64,000 nt of DNA from Cymodocea nodosa (GCA_036874045.1 CM072339.1:15755501-15819500); one strand, 5' to 3'; positions 33,350 to 45,524 are shown, numbered from the stretch's first letter. The notes: generated by a model not told the origin, from the letters alone. A program made the numbers and translations.

Positions 33350-34804
33350 TGTTAGTATTACCTCATGGTAGTTTTGATGATTAGAAAATATAACCAAAAA
33401 AATGGGCAAATCTACGAAGACAATTGATAAAAGAAGGAAAGAAAGACAAGTTCAAGAAAGGTGGCTACATCCAGTGAAGACTAATGAAGCAGTCACATCA
33501 AGTGAAGATTATTGAAGAATAATTGGATTGTATTAAGCTCATCAAGTGAAGATCAAATTCGCTATTTATTTTCATAATATAAATGTTTGTAGTTTCCTTC
33601 TAGCTCTTACTTCACAATGCATATAGAATAAGAACATAAGTCATTATAGAATCCACGAGAACTTAGTTTAAAGAAAATTTGCATAAGCCCAAGTTCAGTC
33701 AACCATCTCCAAATGGTTAGTTAACCAAAATATCATGGTGAAATTACATGCTTATGCATAAAAATCATTTCTAATTCCTGAGCATGCATATAGAGATCTG
33801 TAGAGAATTAGTCAAATGCCTAGTAACAATTAACCAAAACCATAAACACTTATACATTAGAATTATCATTTATTCATGCTTCAAAACTTAGCATAGAAAA
33901 TCTTCTATGATCAGTCAACCAAGTAGAATCAATGTACCTATCATGCTCTCACATGGTCAACCAATTTTAGGTCAAACAATCGAAGTTCATCCCAACAAGA
34001 CATCAGGTCAACCAATTTTAGATCAAATAACCAAAATTTACCCAATGAGTAATTCAGTAAGTGAATAAGAATAGTAAACCATTCTGCTCTGTCATAGCCA
34101 ATATGATTAGTAGATAAGTAAACTGATTTACTTTTAGGTTAATTGAACCATTCAACCATAAGACAAAATGATCAATTAGTTTTATACTAGTTAATTGATT
34201 CTATCGAATGTTAGGGAAATTTTCTAGTCATTATCTGCACATTTATCTTGGTCTATCTATAAATATAGGTGTGCTATTGACATGACAACAAAATTGGACA
34301 CCAGTGCATCTTGTCCACACACTTTTACATCATTTCTACACCATACTTGCTCACTCTCCTAGTTCAATTGCATACATTTGGGTCAAATTACATATCCCTC
34401 ACATTCAACTAAGGAAAGTCTCCAAGAAAAGTGTTTCAAGGGTTGTAAAGTAACATTTTTGTCATCAAGCTCAAGTCCACAAGTTGTGAGGGTGATCCTT
34501 AAGGGTTGAAGAGAATAAATTATACATGTTGAGGTAAAGAGGTAAGTTGTCAATGGGTTATAGTGTAAACCTAAGAAAATACCAAAATAGTTAGTGGATA
34601 GACTTAAGGAGGATCTCTTGAGTGAGTGTAGCCTAGTTTCGTAAATGATTATAAATTTTGTGTGCTTCATTTCATTGTTTGTCTACCTCCTCTTTAGTGT
34701 AGCTAATTTACTCAACTCATTTTAAGGTTAATTGCAATAAACTTGATTAAAATTAATTCATCTTCTATATTCACCCCTCACTAAAGAAGTCAACAATCTT
34801 ATCA
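33350..34804 (+). repeat. Solo LTR, TSD ATAAT
   Basis: 1,455 bp, beginning TGTTAGTATTACC and ending CTTATCA, flanked by ATAAT at 33,345-33,349 and 34,805-34,809. The opening 'ttttgatgatta' and closing 'attcacccctcactaaag' follow the SIRE-like LTR plan. Its U3-like part (33,680-34,200) repeats the word GGTCAACCAATTTTAG and variants rather than the CGGATAGTTA word. No internal region is attached. Confidence 0.7.
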
Positions 34805-35320
34805 ATAATCAAAGTGTTAGGATCGATAGACTCACCAGAAGAGGGGTGAATAGTGAAAGTGTGTAATTTTAAAATTCTTTTAATGTTGAATCGAATGATT
34901 CAACAGAAATGTAATGAGCTGAAACTAAAAGAATGCAAATCAGCAAAGATAAGAAACACACAGCAAATTTTTTAGGTAGTTCACCAATTTGGCTAGTCCA
35001 CCCCCAAGATTTACTTGGGCTTCACTACGTGTTTCAACACTTACACACTTGCTTTCAGGTCAAAGCAAGAACCAACTACACAGAAGTTTTCAGGTAAAAA
35101 CTTCAGTAAACCAACCTCTAAAGTTTTCAGGTCGAAACTCAAACCAACACTGTATGTAGCTTTCAGGTTGAAACTACGAACCAACAACTTTAATCCTTCA
35201 ATCAGAGTTTTTGCACACAGAGCTTTTTCTACAGTAGATCTTTGGAATATGCTACACTGTTTGCAGACTTGAGTGTAAATGAAATTTGGAGTGTAGCTCT
35301 CCGTATCTCCGTTGTCTGTA

Positions 35321-35336
35321 TTTTGTATATATACCT
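35321..35336 (-). promoter_or_regulatory. TATA-like box of SIRE-like LTR
   Basis: On the minus strand GGTATATATACAAAA lies about 130 bp downstream of the hairpin array and upstream of the U5 unit array, the expected place for the LTR core promoter. The second LTR carries the same region near 42,350. Confidence 0.45.
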
Positions 35337-35459
35337 GATATATACAACGATCATATTTTCCTCCAACGGATGTATTCTACTGTACTTATTAGCCTCAAGT
35401 CCCAATACGGCAAGTGACCGTTCAGAAAATCGTTTCAAGATATCTTACCGATTTTCCTG

Positions 35460-36560
35460 TTCTTTCGGATAGTTAGCTATGCAACTCTCCGAAGAGTATC
35501 TGTAACTTACCAAAAGATTACTTAACCTTTACTGCCAGGTAGGATTCCAGAATATTTAAATGTGACCTGTCATCCAATCAGATACTTATAACTGTAACTC
35601 ACCGAACAGTTATATACTTGTCGGATAGTTTGTCTCTGTCAACTTTCCGATTGCTTTAATTTAGCACGTGCATAAAGGGTTGACTTAAGTTTCGGAAGGT
35701 TATCCCTGTAACTCACCAAAATGCTTCAGGATTTCGGATAGTTATTTTTCTAACTCTCCGAAAATTTATTTGAGCCACTCTCTGGAATTCTACACGTGGG
35801 AAATTCAATAACTTAAGTTTCGGATGGTTAAACTGTAACTCACCGAAACTCTTTTGAAATTTCGGATAGTTATCTTTCTAACTCTCTAAAAACCTTTTTG
35901 AGCCTATCTGGAATTCTGCACGTGGGAAATTTACTGACTTAAGTTTCGAATAGTTAAACTATAACTCACCGAAGCTCTCTTGAAATTTCAAATAATTATC
36001 TAACTCTCCGAAAACTTAAATGATCTTCTTTCTGGAATTCTGCACGTGGCAATTTCAATAACTTAAATTTCGGATAGTTAAACTGTAACTTACCGAAACT
36101 CTCTTTGAAATTTCAGATAATTATCTAACTCTCCGATTTTCCCTTTTAAGTTTTCAACTTTCGGCTTCTCTATTTTGCACGTGCGTAATAAAATGACTTA
36201 AGTTCCGAAAAGTTATGCCTGTAACTTACCGAAAAACTCGAATAGTTATCTAACTCTCCGAAAAGAAAACTCGGATAGTTATTTAACTCTCCGACAAGTC
36301 CTTTAAGTTTCCATTCTGTATTTCTGCACGTGGTTTATTGAATGACTTAACTTTCGGATAGTTATACCTGTAACTCTTCGAAAAGTCCTTTAAGCTTCCG
36401 GATAGTTAACTCCTTAACTATCCGATCATTCAATCCTCTTAACTGTCTGATTAAATAACTCTCCAAAGGCTTTGTAAAATTCAGATAGTTATCCTTCTAA
36501 TTATTTGATAGTCTTGCTGCAGTTTTACTTTTCAGATACTTGAACCTGTAACTGTCCAAT
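35460..36560. repeat. U3 hairpin array, LTR copy 1
   Basis: More than a dozen short inverted repeats, for example 35,464-35,493 with arms TTCGGATAGTT and AACTCTCCGAA around an 8-base loop, and a 'GTTTCGGATGGTTA' / 'TAACTCACCGAAAC' pair near 35,820. Between them recur GCACGTGG and ACTTAAGTTT. Units of about 80-120 bp repeat imperfectly. Confidence 0.85.
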
Positions 36561-36927
36561 TTTGCTGTATCTTGAAAGTATTATCATCTGGAACCTTCTT
36601 GATCTGTTCATCTACATGGAATTTGTTCTAACAGCCTTCTGATCTAATGCAGTACAGACTTAACTGTGAAATACAATATATTTCCTCACATACGTTTTGC
36701 ATTATCAAAATACTCGGGTTCTAACAATTTCCCCTTTTTTGATAATGACAAAAACCTTTACAATTATTTACATGTATTTCACTCCCTAGTGTATTTCTAT
36801 ACATTTAGTCACACAGAGAAACATAAAATAGGATTTATCAAAACTATACCGACGAGAAGGGATTCCTCCCCCTGACTTTGAGCAGACTTCTCCCCCTATC
36901 TGTGTACTGAGTTTTTCTCTTTCAATT

Positions 36928-36983
36928 CTTGCTGGAAATACTGTAAGTGACCATACTTGCTGGAAATACTGTAAGTGACCATA
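36928..36983. repeat. Tandem duplication, two 28-bp units
   Basis: Two consecutive copies of 'cttgctggaaatactgtaag' plus 'tgaccata' in the 3' untranslated part of the SIRE-like element. Confidence 0.9.
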
Positions 36984-37149
36984 TACTTGACAAATTTCCA
37001 AATTCTTCTCTCCCTTTTTGTCATTATATAAAAAGGTGAGGATTGTAAAACTGATTTTCTGTAAAACTGATATTGACTATATCCTGCACGAGTAGGTTAG
37101 CAGAAAAAAAAAAAAAAAAAAGCTCCCATATGGTGAGCTTGAAGAAAAA

Positions 37150-38690
37150 ATATTTAAAGATCTTGTAAAGAACATATTCCTAGATTTCGTCTAATATGAT
37201 TAAAAGTTGATTCATTTAAAGGTTTGGTGAAAATATCTGCAAGTTGATTTTCTGTTGGCACAAACTTCAAGTGAAATGTTCCCTTTCTCTACATGATTTC
37301 TCAGAAAATGATGTCTGATCTCGATATGTTTGGCTCTGAAATGAAGTACTGTATTCTTAGATAGACTGATTGCACTGCTGTTATCACAAAATATGATTGA
37401 ATTCTGAATTTTCAGTCTGTAATCTGAAAGAGTTTACTGCATCCAAATGATTTGTGCACAGCACAATCCAGCTGCAATATACTCGGCTTCAGTAGTAGAT
37501 AAAGCTATACAATTTTGTTTCCTACTGAACCATGAGATTAAAGAACATCCAAGTAGTTGACAAGTACCACTAGTGCTTTTTCTATCAGATCTGCTGCCTG
37601 CGTAATCTGCATCACTATAGCCTATTAAAATCAAACTACTATTAGTTGAGTAGAATAATCCGAAATCTTTTGTTCCTTGTAGATATCTGAAAATCCTTTT
37701 GACTGATTTCAAATGTGATTCTTTTGGTGATGCTTGAAATCTAGCATACAAGCATACATTGAACATAATATCTAGCCTGCTAGCTGAAAGGTATAACAAG
37801 GATCCAATCATACCTCTATATTGCCTTTGATCCACTGCAACACTTGAATCATCCATTTCTATTTTAATACTTGAACTCATTGGAGTATTTGCGGATTTGA
37901 TGTTTTCATAACCAAATTTCTTCAACATCTCTTTGCAGTATTTTTCTTGGTTGACAAATATACCATTATACATTTAATGAATCTGTAATCCCAAGAAAAA
38001 CTTCAATTCTCCCATCATGCTCATTTCGAATTTATTTTTCATTAAATTCTGAAATTCATGACAGAGATTTTCTGAAGTGGCTCCAAAGACTATATCATCA
38101 ACATATATTTGAACAATCAACATATGCACATCAAAAGTTTTGATAAACAAAGTGTTGTCCACTTTGCCTATAGAAAAATTATTTTCAGTTAAAAAAATTT
38201 TCAATTTCTCGTACCAAGCTCTAGGTGCCTGTTTCAAACCATATAGAGTCTTTCTTAGTTTGTAGACATGATCCGGCTTGAGTTCATCTTCAAATCCAGG
38301 ATGTTGTTTAACAAACACTTCTTCCTGAATTTCTCCATTTAAGAAAGCACTTTTCACATCCATTTGAAACAATCTTATCTTCATACTACTTGCAAAGGCA
38401 AGCAACATTCTGATAACTTCAATCTTGGCTACAAGAGCAAAAGTTTCTTCATAGTCAATACCTTCCTGTTGATTGTAGCCTTATGCAACTAATCGAGCTT
38501 TATTCCTGAGAATGTTACCTTCTTTATCTAATTTGTTTTTGAAAATCCATTTAGTTCCAATGATAGATTTTCCTGTAGGTTTTTCTATTAATTCCTACAC
38601 ATTATTTTTCTGAAACTGATTTAATTCTTCCTGCATAGTCATTGTCCAGTAGGTATCCTTACAAGCTTCATCTACTGATTTTGGCTCTAT
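37150..38690 (-). pseudogene. RT/RNase H of SIRE-like element
   Basis: RT: 'KWIFKNKLD', 'FQMDVKSAFLNGEIQEEVF', 'YKLRKTLYGLKQAPRAWYE', an intact catalytic 'IYVDDIVFGAT' (about 38,090), and 'MMGELKFFLGLQIH'. A stop at 37,974 is followed by 'GIFVNQEKYCKEML', 'QYRGMIGSLLYLSASRLD', 'SDADYAGSRSDRKSTSGTCQL', 'STTEAEYIAAGLCCAQ', stop 37,434, then 'FCDNS', 'HIEIRHHFLRNHVEKGN'. Additional stops lie near 38,480 and 38,595. Confidence 0.92.
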
Positions 38691-38723
38691 TTCTGACACA
38701 AATGCACAAAAATTGCAGATATC

Positions 38724-40230
38724 TTATGTTTTGCTTCTAGTTTGTACCCCTTTAAATATATTTCCAATAATTTGTTCCTCGGAATGATCAGATCTAAACT
38801 TCCAACTGTTATGATTCTGATATCTATGGTTGAGATTCTGGTCTGATACTTGTGAAATGGTATTCTGCTTGCAGTTATCATCTTCAAAGTATTCATTTTC
38901 ACTATCATTATTAATCTTCAACTTTTTGAAATTCTGGAACAGATCTTCATCAAACTGAACATTTATACTTTCATCCACTCTTCTATCTTTAGCAAAATAT
39001 ACTCTGTAAGCTTTGATTCTCGAAGAGTAACCAACAAGTATGGCAGGTTCAGACTTAACATCAAACTTGTCTTTAGCATTTCCTGTATTTAAGACAACAT
39101 TTGCATCCAAATGTCTTAAAATAGCCAACATTTGGAGTTTTATTGAACCAAATTTCAAATGGTGTTTTATTCAATGTGGATCTAATGTGAGTTCTATTGG
39201 AAATGTGACAAGCTATTCCTACAGCTTCTGTCCAGAGAAATTTAGGTAGATCCGTGATATTTAACATAGTTCTAGCTATTTCTTGTAGTGTCCTATTTTT
39301 CCTTTCCACAACTCTATTTTGAGTAGGAGTTCTAGGACAAGAGAATTCATGCAAAATTCCAAATGAATTGCAAAGGTTTTCAAATTCATAATTTTCAAAT
39401 TCCCCTCCATGATCAATTCTAATTTTCTTCACTGTTAGTTCCTTCTGATTCTGAACTCTAATACAGAAATTCCTGAACTCATTACAAGTTTCATTTTTAT
39501 GTGTCAAAAATATTACCCAAGTTAATCTGGAGAAATCATCATCAATAACAAAGGTATATTTTCGACCCTCAAGACTTGATACTTGAGAAGGACCAAATAA
39601 ATCTAGATGTAGTAGTTCTAATGACCTTTTGGTGGACACAACATTTTTGCTATGAAGAGCAGTTCTCTTCTGCTTCCCTAACATACACTCACTACATACT
39701 CTATCCTTCTTAAAAGTGAGTTTAGGCAGACCCCTAACAAGATCACTCGTGAATAACTTTCTGATATTCTCTATATTGATGTGACCAAGTCTTCTATGTC
39801 ACACCCAATCGTCTTCACCAGTTGCTACCAAACAGGAATTGCTTGCAGAATTTTCACATAGAAAGTTTAATACATATATTAAGCAATTTCTAATACCAGT
39901 AAATTTTATTTCATTTGTGGCAGGATCAATAATGTAGCAGTTTTTAGCATTAAAAGAAACAGTATAGCCTTTATCACATAATTGTCCTACACTTAACAAA
40001 TTTTATTTTAAACCATTTACATGCAAGACATTCTCAATTATACCATTTTCAGATATAATATTTCCTATTGCAGTTATTTTACACTTTTCATTATTTCCAA
40101 ACTTAACAGATCCTGAACTTAAGTTTTTAACTAAGTCAAGAAAGTTTTTCTTACCTGTCATGTGCTTTGAGCATCCACTGTCCATAATCCATTTAGTTGA
40201 ACGTGCTTGAAACTCTTTGTCTCCCTGCAA
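38724..40230 (-). pseudogene. Protease-integrase of SIRE-like element
   Basis: Protease 'KWIMDSGCSKHMTGKKNF' keeps DSG. Pre-integrase has 'NLLSVGQLCDKGYTVSF' and, after a stop at 39,799, 'HRRLGHINIENIRKL'. Integrase has 'LLHLDLFGPSQVSSLEG', 'VIDDDFSRLTWVIFL', 'IRIDHGGEFENYEF' and 'VVERKNRTLQEIARTML', so the D-D-E residues are visible. A frameshift near 39,100 separates 'FKTFGCKC' from 'LVGYSSRIKAYRVYF'. Confidence 0.92.
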
Positions 40231-40408
40231 ATCATACTGAAATTAAAGCTTTTGGTACCCAGATCTTCTTGGATCTAGTAGAGTTAGTCCTTAAAACATT
40301 AAATCTATTGCCTCTTGGCAGCCACATATGACATGATCTTCGTTTGATGGCAAACACAATGATGTCATCTCTATAAGATCGAATCACTCCACCACAATAA
40401 GGTATTTC

Positions 40409-41790
40409 CTATAATGTAGCATACCCTAGGCTATATTTATTCCCATTTGATCGTTGAGATCTTATTATTTTATTTAATCTTTTTTGTCCTTGAATAAATT
40501 TACATATAGTATCTTTCAAATCTAATATAGTAGTTAATAGATTTTTATTTTCATCTTTTAATTCACAGTTATCACAACTATACTTATCTAAATTTGATTT
40601 TAGATTTCTATTTTCAACTATAGTTGATTCTAATTCAGCAAATGAATTTTCTAAGTAATAATTTAATCTTTTAATTTCTTTCTTAAAATCTCTACACTTC
40701 ACATATAAATTATCTACAGTAGATAGAAGATTGTTTATGTCTAACTCATCATGCTCATTTTCTGAACTAGAGGAAGTAGAGCATACCTCTTGTACTGCAA
40801 AACAAACATTTGCTGCTGCTTCTTTTTCAGAATCTGATGAACAACTTGAAGAGCTACTGTCATCCCACGTAACTTTGAGAGCCATCTTCTTTTTGTCTTT
40901 CAATCTCTTCTTCTTATCTCCTTGATCATCTTCTATCTGAAATGGATAGAAGGTCTGTATGTGCCCTTGCCTTTTACATTTGAAACATGTAGGGACCGTT
41001 CTTTTAGAAGAGCTGGATTTATTCTTTTTCTTCATAAACTTTCTGAAGTTCCTTGCTAACAACATGATCTCATCATCGTCTGAGCTTAGAGCTTCCTCTA
41101 TAGATGGAAATGTCATTTCCTTTTTCTTTTCAGCTTTCTTTTCAACAGCTCCTTCTTGCTCTTTCCAGTCCTTCATCTGAGCTTCGTAGGTCAGAAGATT
41201 GCCCAACAGTTCTTCAGCTGTATAATTGTTGAGATCCTTGGAATCTTGAATAGATGTGGACTTCTGTTTCCACTCAATAGTTAAGTTCATCAGGATCTTC
41301 TGTACATGTTCACGTGAAGAGAACTCCTTTCCCAAGCCTTTCAGACTATTAATGATTTCAGTAAATCTAGAAAACATTTCAATTATGTTTTCATTATCAT
41401 TCATTCTAAACAGTTCTAGTTTTCTCAAAAGAATACTGATTTTTGTATCCTTAACTTGGTTTGTACCTTCATGAATAACTTGAAGGATTTTTCAAGCCTC
41501 ATGAGCAGACTTACATGCAAATACCTTATTATATTGATCAGTAGTTAGTGCACAATAAATGGCATTCAGCCCTCTAGCATCCAACTGGATGATTTTCTCA
41601 TCCTCCTCAGACCAGTTCGAAATATCACTGGTTAGAAGTGTAGTTCCAAGAACAACAGTCTTCTAGAGTTTAACATCTGAACTCCTAAAGAAACACTCCA
41701 TTCTATTCTTCCAATAGTTATAATTGGAACCATCGAATAGAGGAGGTCTGTGGATGTTTTGTCCCTCAGCAAATTGAGTCATAAATCCAG
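40409..41790 (-). pseudogene. gag of SIRE-like element
   Basis: The N-terminus near 41,780 reads 'PPLFDGSNYNYWKNRMECF' (DUF4219-like), then stops near 41,660 and 41,490, and then a 339-codon frame with the UBN2-type core 'MNDNENIIEMFSRFTEIIN' and 'YTAEELLGNLLTYEAQMKDW'. The nucleocapsid knuckle at 40,990 is C-FK-C-KRQG-H-IQTF-Y: the fourth ligand Cys has become Tyr. A Ser-rich acidic stretch and a coiled-coil-like C-terminus ('SFAELESTIVENRNLKSNL') follow, as in SIRE-type Gag. Confidence 0.9.
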
Positions 41791-41817
41791 ATGGTTAAAT
41801 CTTATGAAGTATTAACC

Positions 41818-41831
41818 TTGCTCTGATACCA
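41818..41831 (-). other. Primer-binding site, initiator tRNA-Met type
   Basis: On the minus strand TGGTATCAGAGCAAG, two to three bases inside the 5' LTR, is the canonical copia primer-binding site. Confidence 0.9.
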
Positions 41832-41833
41832 AT

Positions 41834-43752
41834 TGTTAGGATCGATAGGCTCACCAGAGAGGGGGTGAATGGTGAAAGTGTATAGTTTTAAAATTCTTTT
41901 GATGTTGAATCGAATGATTCAACAGAAATGTAATGAGCTAAAACTAAGAGAATGCAAATCAGAAAAGATAAGAAACACACAGCAAATTTTTTAGGTAGTT
42001 CACCAATTTGGCTAGTCCACCCCTAAGATTCACTTGGGCTTCATTAAGTGTTTCAACACTTACATACTTGCTTTTAAGTCAAAGTAAGAACCAACTACAC
42101 AGAAGTTTTCAAGTAAAAACTTCAGTAAACCAACCTCTAGAGTTTTCAGGTCGAAACTCAAACCAACACTGTATGTAGCTTTCAGGTTGAAACTACGAAC
42201 CAACAACTTTAATCCTTCAATCAAAGTTTTTGCGCACAGAGCTTTTTCTGCAGCAGATCTTTGGAATATGCTTCACTGTTTGCAGACTTGAGTGTAAATA
42301 GAATTTGGAGTGTAGCTCTCCTTATCTCCGTTGTCTGTATTTTGCATATATACTTGATATGTACAACGATCATATTTTCCTCCAACGGATATATTCTACT
42401 GTACTTGATTAGCCTCAAGTCCCAATACAGCAAGTGACCGTTCAGAAAATCGTTTCAAGATATCTTACCGATTTTCCTATTCTTTCGGATAGTTAGCTAT
42501 GCAACTCTCTGAAGAGTATCTGTAACTCACCGAAAGATTACTTAACCTTTACTACCAGGTAGGATTCCAGAATATTTAAATGTGACCTATCATCCAATCA
42601 GATACTTATAACTGTAATTCACCGAGCAGTTATATACTTGTCGGATAGTTTGTCTCTGTCAACTTTCCGATTGCTTTAATTTAGCACGTGCATAAAGGGC
42701 TGACTTAAGTTTCGGAAGGTTATCCCTGTAACTCACCGAAATGCTTCAGGATTTCGGATAGTTATTTTTCTAACTCTCCGAAAACTTATTTGAGCCACTC
42801 TCTGGAATTCTACACGTTAGAAATTCAATAACTTAAGTTTCAGATGGTTAAACTGTAACTCACCGAAACTCTTTTGAAATTTCGGATAATTATCTTTCTA
42901 ACTCTCCGAAAACCCATTTGAGTATCTGTCTGGAATTCTGCACTTGAGAAATTTACTGACTTAAGTTTCGGATAGTTAAACTGTAACTCACCGAAACTCT
43001 CTTGAAATTTCGGATAGTTATCTTTCTAACTCTCTGAAAACTTAAATGATCTTCTTTCTGAAATTCTGCACGTGACAATTTCAATAACTTAAGTTTCGGA
43101 TAGTTAAACTGTAACTTATCGAAACTCTCTTTGAAATTTTGGATAGTTATCTAACTCTTCGATTTTCCCTTTTAAGCTTTCAACTGCCGGCTTCTCTATT
43201 TTGCACATGCGTAATAAAATGACTTAAGTTTCGGAAAGTTATGCCTGTAACTTACCGAAAAACTCAAATAGTTATCTAACTCTCCGAAAAGAAAACTCGG
43301 ATAGTTATCTAACTCTCCGACAAGTCTTTTAAGTTTCCATTCTGTATTTCTGCACGTGATTTATTGAATGACTTAACTTTCGGATAGTTATACCTGTAAC
43401 TCTCCGAAAAGTCCTTTAAGCTTCCAGATAGTTAACTCCTTAACTATCCAATCATTCAATCCCCTTAACTGTCTGATTAAATAACTCTCTGAAGGCTTTG
43501 TAAAATTCGGATAGTTATCCTTCTAACTGTCCGATAGTCTTGCTGCAATTTTACTCTTCGGATACTTGAACCTGTAACTGTCCGATTTTGCTGTATCTTG
43601 AAAGTATTATCATCTAGAATCTTCTTGATCTGTTCATCTGCATGGAATTTATTCTAACAGCCTTCTGATCTAATGCAGTACAGACTTAACTGTGAAATAC
43701 AATATATTTCCTCACATAGATTTTGCATTATCAAAATACTCGGGTTCTAACA
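41834..43752 (-). repeat. 5' LTR of SIRE-like element
   Basis: 1,919 bp, the pair of 34,815-36,726, with the same U5 unit array (42,050-42,220) and U3 hairpin array (42,480-43,590). Most differences between the two LTRs are transitions. Confidence 0.92.
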
Positions 43753-43757
43753 CAAAG

Positions 43758-45270
43758 TACATTGTGATTCATGGTCCACCCCCTTTTAAGAGAATTTGAC
43801 CACAAGGGGATCATGACCAAGGATGAATTTGGTGGAAATGTTGAATGTCAATGGCTCAAGCCTTGTTAGAGGTGAAGGTAGAACAAAGTGGCTATATCAT
43901 TGATGCTCAAATGTCACTACTCTTGTATGGAACAATGAGTGGACTAGTGAAGGAACATGAGATCTCGACAAACAATCAATCTATAATTGAATTAAGAGAA
44001 AACTACAAAGAATATTTTGACAAGAGGGTTGGGTTAGATTTTGTTGAAACTCTTAGTTGTCCATGCACTTTATAAAGTATGAGATACTACAAATCTAACA
44101 TTCATATACCTCTCTAACATTCTTATTTCATACAGTTTCACTTACCCCATCTTACAAGACATCCCTATGTGGTTTCACTCTTCTTAACCATGTTGGTCAT
44201 GAAGAGAGAGATTCTATCGTGCTACCAGGTGTTTATCAAATAGCAAGTGTTACCAACATGAGATATTTGTAATGCCATTTCATCTCAATCACTAATGGAT
44301 CTTGGCATCTTCTTCACATCTTGAATTTTTAACCTAATAGTCTTTCTTAAAGTCCACCACGATAGGACCATTTTCCTAGTGAATCTTTCAAGATGAGTTC
44401 CAAACTATGCATCTATCCACATTTGTAGATAACTTTGTTATTAGTACATTTTCCACATAAGAAACATATTTATTTTTCTTGTCAGTGGACTTAGTTTCCT
44501 TTAGTACATCTTAAGTTTCACGTCCATGTATTAAGTTCACAAATATTTCCTTATTTTAGTTGAGAAATAATTAAAATGCTAAGTTTCAACTTTTGGGTAC
44601 TCAATGCCTACATCATTGGTTGAGTCACATGTTGGTCACTTGACGAGATCTACAAATGTTGATGGCTACTAAAGAATGTGTCAATAGTCCATTGCCCTTT
44701 CCATGAATATTCAATGGCCCATCAAAACTCACATCAGATCATGTCAAAAGCCATATTGAATATAGTTAATTGTTAGCACAATCCACAAATATCATTGGGC
44801 ACTGGTGCAAATGTCAATGGCCACTACACCATTTTGTCGAAAATTACATAGTGTCTTATCAAAAGTTGACACTCTAGACAAATTGATGAACACCTTCAAT
44901 AGCCAACGTCAATAGCTTGTCCTAGCTAATGACGAATTATGACTAACCACTAACATTAAGTGTAATTGGTCTTAGTTGGTATAGCTCAACTTTCCTATGC
45001 ATTATGTGGTATGACTTTACTTTCCTCATGATTTACCATGTATGTTTCAACTCCTCATAAACAACTATCTCCTCCTTAAGTAAGATATGTTCCTTAGTGA
45101 TATTATCAGGTTTTGATTGTTATGATTCATCATTCTCATGTTTGCTAACCTTTTCATAATCTAAATAAACTTCTAATCATAAATTACTTTATCTCCCTCC
45201 TTTGAGAGGACAGAACTCCTATAAAGTTAAAACTTCAAGTATAAGAACTTAGTCTCCCCAAATTCCTAAA
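43758..45270. repeat. Left arm of a large inverted repeat
   Basis: Aligns in reverse complement with 45,525-47,430. Anchor matches include 'acaatgagtggactagtgaaggaaca' (about 43,930) against 46,985-47,015, 'gagagagattct' (44,203) against 46,728-46,739, 'atagtctttcttaaagtc' (44,337) against about 46,600, and 'gttaaaacttcaagtat' (45,226) against about 45,550. By eye identity is about 70%. An open frame of 76 codons at 43,845-44,075 has no recognised relatives. Confidence 0.75.
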
Positions 45271-45524
45271 TAAATATCTTCTATTTGGTGGTGAATATGA
45301 ATGATTTGAAACCTTTTAAGCCATCTTTACTAAATGATAAGTTGAACACAAGCCTACCACCTATTAACAACTTGTATATCTCAAAAGATCAACTACACCA
45401 ATAAGATGCCATTTTAGAGGTAAAAGAAGTCACCAAACGAAGAGGCAACAAAAAGTCCTACCACATAGGGCATAAGAGGTGTCATCCACATCTAGCTAAA
45501 TGATATACTCAAGAACTAGGAAAG

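Larger units (their letters stand above)
34815..36726 (-). repeat. 3' LTR of SIRE-like element
   Basis: 1,912 bp; on the plus strand TGTTAGGATCGATAG to CGGGTTCTAACA. The U5 side (35,040-35,210) holds a tandem array of about 50-bp 'ttcaggt..aaac..accaac' units. The U3 side (35,460-36,560) is the hairpin array. The minus-strand polypurine tract AAAAAAGGGGAAAT abuts at 36,740-36,727. Confidence 0.92.
34815..43752 (-). mobile_element. SIRE-like copia LTR retrotransposon, full length
   Basis: 8,938 bp on the minus strand with 1.9-kb LTRs, TSD CAAAG (34,810-34,814 and 43,753-43,757), primer-binding site, polypurine tract, gag, and protease-integrase-RT-RNase H in copia order. Long LTRs, the 'VQIYVDDIVFGAT' RT block and the RNase H tail fit the SIRE/Maximus lineage. 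No env-like frame was found after RNase H. LTRs differ by about 6% over their first 330 bp, and the polyprotein has at least seven stops and one frameshift, so it is an old, inactive insertion. It lies inside intron 3 in the same orientation as the host gene. Confidence 0.92.

Noticed and set aside
35460-36560. CRISPR-like array because of regularly spaced short repeats
   Set aside because: Repeats are imperfect, themselves dyad-symmetric, lie inside a retrotransposon LTR in a plant genome and have no cas genes.
36727-37150. Possible env-like gene after RNase H of the SIRE-like element
   Set aside because: No long open frame or signal/transmembrane pattern; the stretch is a short 3' UTR with an A-tract and a 28-bp tandem duplication.
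35460-43590. Hairpins as intrinsic transcription terminators or MITEs
   Set aside because: Stems are only 10-14 bp with mismatches, no U-tract follows, and no target duplications flank the single hairpins.
43845-44075. 76-codon frame at the left end of the inverted repeat
   Set aside because: The homologous right-arm sequence does not keep the frame, so there is no sign of coding constraint.
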